Assembly (NCBI GenBank): GCA_022113835.1
Contig: JAILWY010000021.1
Span: 9,734,001 to 9,798,000 of the forward strand
DNA length: 64,000 nucleotides
Reading direction: 5' to 3'
Source: Atopsyche davidsoni
Taxonomy: Eukaryota; Arthropoda; Insecta; Trichoptera; Hydrobiosidae
A model generated the notes under the pieces. The model was not told the DNA's origin, ran no database searches, and saw only the letters and a list, made by a program, of their open reading frames with translations. Shown piece after piece: positions 52,601 through 64,000 of this stretch (the first letter of the stretch is position 1; the number at the start of each line of letters is the position of its first letter). Position numbers and translations under genes: made by a program.

Positions 52601-55600
52601 TTGTGTAGTAAAGTCTGCCATCGTGCTATATAATGCAGTGCCGTACAATATTTCCTTGTTGATTGCAAATATTATTTTATATTCATTGATAGCAAAAAAA
52701 AAAATAATAATCCTTAATTTTCTATTATTTTATTGGCTCAAAAACATCTGTTTCTTTTCTCTGTAGAGCCAGGTTGATTTATTTTAATTTTGAGTACAAT
52801 GCCTGTGCCTTGGCACTGGAGAAATCTCCAGGGAATAAAAAAATAAAGAATTTTCATTGGCCTAGTTCTCTTTAAGTGGCTCGTGGTTCGGATAATTTTT
52901 ATTTATTATAACTTCTCAATCCTTGTCTTTTATAATGCTACTTCACAGCTGCCAATAATTTTGCGCTGAGACTAATATAGTGATATAAACAGGTATTTAA
53001 AATGTTAGATTGTATCGTAACCACTAGCCTGTTATAGCATTCCAATATTATCAAGTTTATGTTTGAAAAAAATAACAAATCTCGTTTGATTTGTGAAATC
53101 TGGTTATTTATCAGATACAGGGTGATTTTAATATTCTTACAGTATTTAAACACATTCGTAACACATTACAAATTTTTATTTCAATTTTCATTACAATGAA
53201 TTATTTTTGAAAAAAATAATTGCGCCGTTAAATAGTTTAGTTTAAAATATAAAGAGCACATTAAATATACAATTATTTGTTTTAAATTACGAGATGTAAT
53301 GAAATAAAAAAGAATATGTGGATAGTGTATTATTGAGTGTTATTTCTCAAATAAATAATTTAAGCACATGTGTGCTCTGGTCACAACTTTGGTACTAACT
53401 GAGACCCGAGTGGAAGGTTTTATTGTAGAGATAATTTAACAATACAAAGCAGTTGCACAAAGACAAATTAACTACAACAAGGCAGCGGCTTTTTCATACA
53501 TTACACAAGGTGTAATAATTCTAATGCTCCTATAGAAATTATAGTTATTTCAATTCAAGCTTTATTATACTTATTGCACAATTCGTATATGAAATATCTG
53601 TATACAGTTAAGTTTACTGTAGGCACGAAGGCGCTATTAATCTATGATTTATTTATTATTTCATAAATTCTAATCCATCGTCATGATTGCAACTTTAAAT
53701 TTTGCCTATAATTGTATACAACTCCGACTTTTTCGGCTGAATAAATATACAAGAAGCCGAAGAAGTAATTATCTCAACCCGGCTATTTTCTCAATTAAAC
53801 AGATTTATTCCATATTATGACTCGAAAATGATTGAAACCAAAACTGGTTTTAACAATTAAGATAGCCATCTTAAGCTCATGGTTTTAATGAATTGATTAT
53901 GTATGATATATGGGACCTATCGAATTACATTAAAAACGAGTTCTCTTCCAGACATGGTGAATTATAAACTAAATTGTAAATATTACATAACGACTACCTT
54001 CTTCCTTAGTGAATACTTGTAAACTCAAAATCAAAATTTCGTACCTTGAATTGATTACTCTTACGCCGAATCGTTTATTTTATATAATTTGGTTCTTTAA
54101 TGGATAACTTTTGCATTAGTATATAGGATTATCTCTATACTCCATAAACTTCATGATATATATCAATTTTATACATATATGTCTTGATTTATTTTATTAA
54201 ATAATGTTGAATTGAAATATCGCATTTGGAGATATTCTATGAATTGTGGAATCATTACAAAAATATAAATTTTGGTTATTTTTTCACTAACTTTTAAAAT
54301 GTCATGTTTGGGTGTATTTCCTTTTAATCGTTTAATATTACCGTTTATGACATATGCAAACTGCGAATCAAAGATAAACCTAAGATTTGGCAGCCTTAAC
54401 ATATTAATACATATAAGGTATTACAAAAAAGGTGGGCAAATATATATTAATTTTTATACTAAATTATATTATTTTAGACCAAAAATATTGAGTATAATAT
54501 TTAGTTAAAAAATGTATTAGAATGTTAAATTTAACCGGAAATTTAAAACCGACGTCTTAAAAAATATACTAATACTCCTTCGGCAGCATACTTTATGTAA
54601 AAAATACATATTGTATTTATTTAAATATGAACTTATCATTTCTGTGGTTGTTATAGTTGAAAATATAGCTCCAACGCAAATCACTGGCTGGCTTATGTTA
54701 TCGAAAATTTCCCTGCTTACAAGAATCAGTGTTACTTGCGTACTGTTGCCCTAATACACCCATCATTATAACGCAAACAAGAACGCGATACAAGTATTAG
54801 AGGCATTAACTTGTAAGTTCTGAATATATTTTGCACCTGATAACAATGATTCCCCTGTTACTATAAAGCTGCCGGTAATTACGAGCGATGACGGTTTGTT
54901 AATTTATGTATAGCTATTCATACTGTCAGAAATAATTATTATATCATAATTTGTAATGAGGTATGTCGAGTTAATGGGTTGCTGTAGTAATGCGAGCATT
55001 ATCAATTTAACTTCCACCTCAAATGTGTAATGTAACATATATCTCACCGCCAAGCCTCTTCCAAGAAAACGATGGTTTTCTTAGCGGGATTATGTAGACT
55101 TATTTGGATGATCAAATTTTAAGGTTCATCAAATATGCTTGTACTTTGCCTTTTGAAAAATACGCACGTCTCTGTTGAGTGAATTCTCATTTAATTGAAT
55201 CGATTAAAATACTTTGATGGTTGAAATTTTAAAAGGCAGGTAGAAAGAAGTGACCGGAGAGTGTTGTGGCATGCTCGCCGGAACTTGAGGGTGTTATTAG
55301 TAGTATAGCCAATTTATTACAAACCCCATAATAAATCACCCGCATCTTTGCCTAAACGGGTAATTTTTAGTTTAATTTTATTGGCGTTCTTAGACATCGA
55401 ATAGCCTCAATTATAAAAAGCACATAACCGTTTTTTCAACGAACATTTGAGTTATTATCCCAAAAATGTAATAAGGATATCTTGAATTAGTATTCACACC
55501 TATACTTAACCCGTAAAAAAAACCATGAATTTTTACCCGTTTTTAAATATTCAAAAATGAATATTTAAAAACGGTAGACTGTTTTATTTCTAATGTTAGA

Positions 55601-58600
55601 AATTTATCAATAAACATAAATAGTCAAATAGTTGTCACCATTTACTTTCGCCTATTAAGATCTTCTTCAGACTCCCTAAGGAAAAAGTTCTCACAAACTA
55701 TAACAACGGATATTTTCTAGTCTTTTGACTATGTATGATTATTAAACACGTCAAACTGAAGCAAAATGAATTATTATAATAGTTATATAAATACTATACT
55801 TCAAACTACATATATAATATATTTTTCTCTATCTCTTCATGGGTTCCCATGAATTATTTATCAGGAAACATTATTCTTCGGGTCGGCGGTGCTTTTATAG
55901 GAAGCTTTAAGGTTTTTTCAGTTATCTTAGAATGCACACACGTCAAAAGGTGCATTCCTAGAAACCCTTCTCTCAAAATGATAAATGTCTCTACAATGCA
56001 AATGCAATACAGCTTAACCATATTTATCCCACTGGCTGCACGTGCCGTTTTCTTCCCTTGCAGAATTTTCCTCCCCGTGTGTATTATAAGGGATGACAAA
56101 GGTATTTCGGCCCCCCAGCCTCCGAGACTACCACGTCTTGATTAATATTCCGATCACGCGGTTGACTTTTCCACTTCTGATATCAATTGTTTTTTTGTGA
56201 AGTCTTTTCGGTCCCCATTTCTACTGCGGAATTCCACTAAGCGATCTAAAAATATAAAGTTATAAAAACCTACAAATATATATATTTTTAAGTATCAAAG
56301 TAAATTTGAACTGTATACCTCTAGATTTACTTTTGTGTGAAATATTTCACTTTTATGTATTGTTTAATAAAAATGCAAAATTAGACGCTGTACGCTGTTT
56401 CGAGTTAAGTGGTTTTTTTGCATTGTAAGGAAAATGAGGATGTTTTTACGTTTCTCTTTCGCGAAATATATTCACGTCAGTATAATAAACAATTGTATGA
56501 CTCATAAATACTCGGATAAAAAGGTAGCGCGGCATTTATCACCTGAAATGTGAAGTTTAAAATAATGAGTTGAAAAGAACACAGGAACGTAATGCGTAAA
56601 AATTGCCGGCGTGTCCTGGGAGCGCCTGGCGAACAATAAAAACTGCGCGAAGAGAAAATAAAATAAGTGTTTTATTTCACCAGGAACTTTCGACCATAAT
56701 CGAATTCCTTCCCCGCACCCAGAAAACAGAATATTATTAAAAACAGACAATTCTTTGCACAGCTGACTCCACGACATTAATTCTATGAGCCTTCAGCTGA
56801 TATACAAAAAAATTGGATTTAAAATATATATTGATATGAAATATTTTGAACCAAAACGATTTTTGGATTGCTGCTGTAAGCAAAAAATATGCAATAATTA
56901 TCAAAGCACAAATAATAGCTGATGTAATATAAATTTTAGTAATATTAAATATTTTGCGATGTAGAGTTGTCGAGAGACGCACATGGCTGTGATGTTTCTT
57001 CCCTTGGCCTGAGGGACACTACCCTCAACCCTCCACTTTCTCCCATCACAGTCGAATCATCGGTCCTCCCCTATTTATAAATTGAATTGCTGTAAAAATG
57101 GAGGACGCTCTGGTAATGGAAGTTTCGTTCGGAATTTTTAGAATTCGTATGTTAAAAAAAAAAACATCAAACGATTCTTATTGTTGTGTGCGATCAAACA
57201 ATGAATATTATTACTAAATTCTTTAATCTCCCCTTTTGATTCGCAAAATTGCAATTTTTATCCACTCAGAAATAACAAAGCGATGCTTATTCCAACTATA
57301 AATCCATAGCAAACGTACTTTTGTAAATGAACTTATACTTAAATATACCGCAATTCAATGTTAGAAGATTTTTTAATGTTTATAGATGCAGCCGTAATCA
57401 TTCATGTAATATATCATTTTTAGTAAGTTTTTGCTGGAAAAGAGTGATATGACTTAAAGCAAGTAGTTCATTTAAGCTTTATTTATTTTTTTAAAAAAAT
57501 TTCAATGCTATTTTAGAGGATTTAGTGTTGTATTGCTTGTATGGACTCAATGCTTCCGACATACGTACGTTTACAAAATAACGATTTACCGGGCCGGTAC
57601 TAATTGTGTTAAGGTAAAATATAAATGACTATATTATTTCTCCATAGGTGATGTTTCCCCAGTCCCTTTATTCACGGTCATCAGACAGTCGGTGACCACG
57701 GTCCATCGGGAATGATCGGGTGATTCCGGTCACGATCGACTGGCAGGGGTGTGCTGCTATAATTTATCACTCACGGCCGGGGTTTTTAAGCTCCGACTCC
57801 CCGCTTTGACAAATGCGTGAGCCTAACGGTCGCTTACACTGCATTTTGGACGTTTTCATGGGTCTTTTATACGCCATGATAATATTTTAATCGAATTAAT
57901 ATGTTCTAGATCGACAGCTTTCACTGCGTTTTATAAAAAAAAATACTTTGATAATCAAATACGCGAACTCGTATTTAAAAAGCATTATCGTAATTATCAG
58001 TCGTTAAACTGTCGTTTTTGATTAAAACATACTGTAAATAGTAAAGTTATATTAAAAAAACTGCGATAAAATGACTGTCACGTATCGCTATTTATAATAA
58101 TTGAAGATTACATGATAATAAATTATCAAAATTATTTTCATTCAATGCCAACCTATCATGTTAGCGTCAAAAAAAATAAATTCTAGTAACATTGCTACAG
58201 AATATTTTAGTAAAAATATTAACCCTAATGTATTAAATTTACGTTTTTTGTATGTTTATTAGAATATATCTTCCGTACGTGCATTTTTAATCTGCTTATT
58301 CGCTTTCGGGTTGCAGAAAAAACGGCAAAATTTAGAATATATTTTCCCGCTGTGTCGGTAAGATATTCGAGAGGGCACTAATCCAATTTATTTAATACCT
58401 TTTGTTGTCTTATCCCTTTTTAAAAGGGTTTCAGTACGAGGGAGAGTTACTCTAGTGTTGATGTATTCGTATCACTGAAACTAGAGCCCTAAGAAAATAA
58501 CTAAACAACTCAATAAATCTTGTAATGCTATTTTTGTAAAGCTGACATTGTGGTATTGTAAGTGCAGTGTTTTTAATCATAGGGCAAGTATTTAATAAAT

Positions 58601-61600
58601 GAGCTTGCTTACAATTCAAGAATTTAAATTAAATTTAACAAAAAAAAATTATTAAGGGGTTTGACTTATATAGGGTGTCCAAAAATAGTATCAAGTTATT
58701 GTAATTGGGACCGTTATTGCGATATGTTGCTAAAATTTTTGGGTACAGAGTTGCAGGAGTTTCAAGGTTTCAACTCAAGAACGTGATTCCAACAAGACAC
58801 TTGCCATACATCCAATCAATCAATTTAAGCTGTTATTCTCTAAAAAGGTCATTCACGTAGAGGTAACATTAACAAGCCTTGACCTTAGCCCTTTTGACTA
58901 TTTTGTATGGGGATACCTTAAAAGTATGAGAATAAATATCGAGGGCTATGTGCCAGCAATCTTCGTTCCAGATTAGAAGAGTGCCTAGTGTGAATAGTGA
59001 CACCATTTGCGTAACATCATCTTTTTAAAATAATTTTCCATTTTGTGTTCTTGCAATCAACAATAAAAAAAATACTTGATTACTAGTAGTTTATGTTTTT
59101 TTGAACTAACAAATACTCGATACTCTGTTTGGACACCTTATATCAAATATTGTTAACATTACTAATATTAAAATAGTTTTTTTTTGCTGAATCACGTTTT
59201 AACGTTGATTGGGAGGTAACGCAGTCGGACTCGAGTATCTCCGCATGTCCTGATATGTCGTGCGATTGCCGGAGCACTCGAGCCGGAGTCACTTACCCCA
59301 TCAGGGCTGTTAATTACCCCCTGAAAGGGAAAGTGGGCTCGTCGCATGTCCCCCGCGCAGTTGCACGGAACAATGGCGCTAGCCTCCCATTGTGGCGAGA
59401 CCACCACTCTGCACGCAGGTATAGACTGCAAAATTATATCGGATGTGTAAATTTTAATATTTTTATTCAATACTATATAAAGTATTCGTAAAACTGGTTA
59501 TTTGTAATTATGAAAATAACTGCATTCCCATTTGAACCCACACCCCCAAGCTTACATGGCCGGTGCATTACAAATTATACCAACGAATCACTAGTACTAA
59601 GAAGAAGAATGAAACAACGTACTTATTATGCCAATTAAATGTTGTGTGACTTGCAGTACTAGACTTTTAACACAAAGTACTAAATGAAGCATTTAAATCC
59701 GATCTGGATATAATTATTTTTATTTCTAAGAGTTTCTTTATTCAATTTTCAATATTTGAATTAATCATTATCACTCAATAAAACCATTATAGGCAAAATC
59801 GTACTTCCCGTGAGACGGTCTTCACAAAAATCAATAATATAACTGCATTCCATTGCACTTCCCGCAGGTATTCATATATGTATATAACAAATTAAGGGAT
59901 ATGTGATTCCGTGAATAATTTCAACCATTATCACACGAACGATTCTATTGCATGCAGGTTTTCAATATATAATATTATCGCCCATTTTATATTTATATGA
60001 TGGAAATACTCGTAAGCTTAATTCGTATAATTATTAATAAGTTCTTGGTGAATTAAATGAAATGAATTTATATTAAAAATACGTTGAATATATTTATACC
60101 CAATGTGTAAATTAAGCTAGACAGCCATATATTCATAATATTTTTGACAGAAAATATTCATGAAATTTCATTATGATTTATGATCAAATGAATTTATGAT
60201 TTTATTTTTTTTAATAATTAGGTATGTAGCAACTTTTTGTCGTTTTTTTTCATTTCTAAATAGTTAACGAAACCTAATTCTGTTTGGAAATGCCGACACA
60301 AGAAGTCGCCAAAAATAGTCGCGTTCAACAAACTAAAGATGTAGAAATCATTTAAAATAAAAAATGTAATTATTTTATAGGTAATAATATAAAGTAAGTT
60401 TTTAGATTTGGTAGTTTATTCACCAAAGTAAACTAGATTTCTCTAAGAGACTGTATTAAATTTTATTGCTGCACCAGGCAGGATGTTCGCAGTCTCGTTT
60501 TGGCTGTTATTTCGCGATTGGAAAACTTTGGTCCATCTCGTCAGATTGCGCGGTGGCTCTCCAGTCTCCACGGACAAATAAACAATCCTCTCAAGATTCT
60601 ACTCCATTCTCCGAAGGTAATAAATCAGAACTCTGCTACAAACCTGAAAAACTGCTGGTAATTTAAGTTAATAAGTGTAATACCGACTTTATCGCCGTTT
60701 TTATAGTGAATATATATCAAAATAATCAAATTTGAAATATGAAATGGATTTGATATTTTTTTTACTTCATAAATAAATATTTTTATGTAAGATCGAAATA
60801 TATTATAGATCGTAAGATAAATTACTTCAAACTGATACTATTGATATTTAACTCAGTTTTATGCCCAGTAATTGCTTTTACGCGTTTTTGTAGTAATTAC
60901 CAAAATGCTTCAAAGTCAAATATATCCCGTGCGATGTCTTAAACCATTTGAATTTGATTCATTTTTAAATCAACTCTTTTGATTAATAAAAATAGCACTA
61001 ACCAATCCGATCAAATGAGCCTTTTCTAAGGGTTTGTTAATTTAGTCAACCTTATATCCGACGCTAAGAGTTTACTCTCGGGAGCATGAAACAGACGTAC
61101 GAACCCCTTGAATAACCAGCCCTCGCGACTTTTATAAGCCCAATAGCTTTTGCATATTAATCATAATATCCGCTCTGGATCGGATAAGGGACGTTCGCCG
61201 TGGGTTGCCAGTTGCCAGCGTTTGATTCCTACCCTTTTAATCGGGAAAAAGCGCCTTTTGTGAGCGCTCGTGTTGAACTGGAGTCAAATAATTCACAAAG
61301 AGTTTGTTTTGTATTGCCACGTTTTAGATTTGCGATATGGCGAATGATGAGCGTCAGCTTTGGGAAATTTTTGAAATGGCAACTCCTGGGAAGTTGGCCG
61401 TGTGACTCTACATGTTTCTCTTTTTTTTTCACTAATACATTCAGTTGAGGTAAATCAGCGAAAAGCTATGATGCATTTAAAACATTCGTAAACATCAAAC
61501 CCATTAATATCAATAACACAGAACCAATTTTTCACGTGTTATTGAAACGTGAAAAAAATCATTATTTTCTTGTTATTGAAGCGAGGGATTGAAAAAATAT

Positions 61601-64000
61601 ATTAAAATATAGGGTCTAGGAAGCTCATTGTAGTTCGGTTTTTATTAAGATTTATCGCGTGTTTATTTTTTTATTCACCCCGCCAAAGTACCCCTTTTTA
61701 GATCTCCATGTTATTACTGATCCTTGCGAGGGGTGCCGAAGACAGGGATGATGACGCCAGAGATTGCGTCTGTTGGGGGTAGCGCGCCATCGAAGATGTT
61801 TGCCAACATGACAGCGCCGAGGGGCGATGTTTGACTTTCCGTTTGATTGGCATAAATGGAAGGAGCTGTGGCCGAGCCTCTGCATTGACATTTGCGCTAA
61901 CGTTATTACGCACAAGAGGCTAGATCTATATAGAACACGAGCTTATGTCATACTTATGGTGTCAGATTTTCAAGGCTACTTTATTAAACAATCATGAATT
62001 CATATTTGAAATAAAATTTACTACTTGTTCAATAAGGCTCTATTTACTCCTTTACAGTTTTGGCAGTAACTTTGAAAAGTGGTTTTTGTATGTTTTGTTG
62101 AAGCTTTTATTCAGATTGATGAATTATACGAATCCAACGCAGTAACACTTGTTCTTGGGTTTTAACATAGCATATAATAACGCCAATCGGATGGATTAGT
62201 TATTTAAATAGAGCTTTAGTTATCAATGAGTCACATTGTCTGTAATACTTGCCAACTATGGCTAACTGTGGCGCTGGAAGTCAATATAAAGAGAAGCATT
62301 ACGCCATCATATTTCATATAAGAAAAATATTATATAAATTTCAGCTTCATAGATATCAGGTTAAAATTAAAAAGTGGACAATACTTTGAATAGAATATAT
62401 TGTACCATTTTTTATACATGAAATTATCGTTTATCCACCGAAGACGTGGAGTTTTTTTTCGTTACTGTGTATATGCTACTGCATCATAATATTGGATGTA
62501 TACACAATCCGAGTGTTTCCAGAACAAATAATCAAAGGTCCCCGGTTATTTGGCCACCAGAATTGTGACAATACACCGCCTTCAGTGCGACTGAGATATC
62601 GCCGGTATTTGCCCTTCCACTCAGACACCCCCTCTGAATGCATTTCAGCTTTATCGGTTTTATTGTATTGCATTTATATTTCCTCGGTACGATCGGGTCG
62701 GCGCTATATTACGTGTCAGGCGACACGTTACGGATTTCGCAGTAGTTGCCGTACAGTCGTAAAGACTCGAGGTTTGTTCTCTGAGCAAGCAAACAACTAT
62801 TTAAATGAGCAAATTCCTATAAAGCCTCGTGTGATTTCAGTTTACGAGACTACTTTCAACGTAAAAATGCCAATCAAACTGCTTTACAAGAATTACTTGC
62901 TACATTTTACATACTATTATTTAAAAGCCCCGAGTCACAAAAATAATATTTTTCTTCAATTTATATAACTTTCGTTTATCCCTGTAATTTTTTTTTTTAA
63001 ATTGTGTTATTTTATAATAGTAGTAAACATACTGAACAAATACCTGTTAAAGCACTTATCTTGTTATACACAATTATTTCTAATAACTTTTTAAACCCTC
63101 CACATATTAGGTGTCTCAACAATCATATTATAAAAACATAAGGACACAGAAATTAGGTAACCTGAAATATATTTGTAAAATATATAATAATATTGAAGAT
63201 GTATTCTTTGAATTGTATTAACCATTATAATACGAGAACATGAATATAAGGAGCAAAAATCATAGAAAAATATTGTATTACTGTTTTTCAAAGTCTTCTT
63301 CGGATTGATATTTGATTATATATAATATATTTGTTTTATAACATTAACTTAACGATATATTCTATATTTTACCATTTTCATTATAAATATCAACTCAACT
63401 CCATGTGTTTGGAATTCGTTTATCACAACAGAGATTGAGCTTGCAAACTCTGCCAATCCAGCGGGACAGTCAAGTTTTTTGAGAACACGATTTTTCTTTT
63501 TTCCACGAAAATTCCGAAATAGTACGCCACTGTAAAAACATAGAGGGGCTCCCTTTAGTGGTTGCATTTAATTACTTTTTTAACAATGCTTCCCTCTCTT
63601 TCCCGGTACATGGCTGCTCCTAAGTCCTGAGTGGGACACATTGCTTTTTCTAATCCTCGGATGCGGATTTACTGGGGAATTATTTCAACGCCACGAGCCA
63701 CACAAGGAATATTTTTCTTAAATTTATTTATTTTTGTGTATTTATTTTGCATTGTGCTATTTTATAATAGTGGCATGGTTAAAACATATACCTTGTTTCA
63801 CACAATTATTCTCTTTTGTACCCTCCACGGGGTTCAAGATTTTACTTGCTCATTACACCTTGACAATAGCAAAGGATCGAGATAGAATTGGAGGTGCGAG
63901 CTCAAAACTTATTTTTTACAAAAAAAATTTCAGGTGTGAATCAATTTTCTGAATTCATATTGTTTACACAATAAGTGAATGTAAAAAAAACGTACTTACC

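Overview
The window looks like a gene-poor stretch of an insect (at least arthropod) nuclear genome. It is strongly A+T-rich, every open frame is short, and there are no bacterial-style gene clusters. The only recognisable proteins are remnants of mariner/Tc1 transposases. Non-autonomous DNA elements with TA or 8-bp target duplications, a tRNA-derived SINE family, a minisatellite and small inverted-repeat elements fill much of the rest. I found no rRNA, no convincing intact tRNA gene, no CRISPR and no recognisable host protein.

Layout. 1-5.3 kb is AT-rich DNA with two CTGAAGA...GAAA hairpin motifs. 5.3-6.6 kb holds a repeat with the related core, a GC-rich possible exon and a possible recursive splice site. 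9.2-12 kb has a direct repeat, a hAT-like MITE with a perfect target duplication and another TIR element. Near 12.8 kb is a possible first coding exon (ATG to GTAAGT). 15.96-16.77 kb is a dead mariner transposase. 18.3 kb is a fold-back repeat. 20.83-21.29 kb is a TIR element that contains a perfect 189-bp palindrome. 26.3 kb is a fold-back SINE. 30.2-30.9 kb may be a second hAT-like element. 34.37 kb carries the best recursive-splice-like junction, followed by a possible 71-bp exon. 36.6, 37.6, 50.4, 55.6 and 59.5 kb hold more fold-back repeats and SINE copies. 41.57-42.04 and 58.67-59.14 kb are two copies, in opposite orientation, of one internally deleted mariner/Tc1-type element. 46.9-47.3 kb is a minisatellite of about 50-bp units. 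52.25-52.8 kb is a tandem array of units of about 190-195 bp.

How it fits together. The simplest reading is the inside of one or more very long introns, or a gene desert, shaped by repeats. Juxtaposed 3'/5' splice-site motifs at 6.57 and 34.37 kb and isolated GC-rich islets would suit a long regulated intron on the + strand, but no exon is proven. The most unusual recurrent structure is a short core (CTGAAGA or TTGATAA, a hairpin, then GAAA) lying between locus-specific inverted arms. SINE copies here are also repeatedly folded back on themselves inside what look like target-site duplications. All exon calls are inferences from splice-site and frame patterns.
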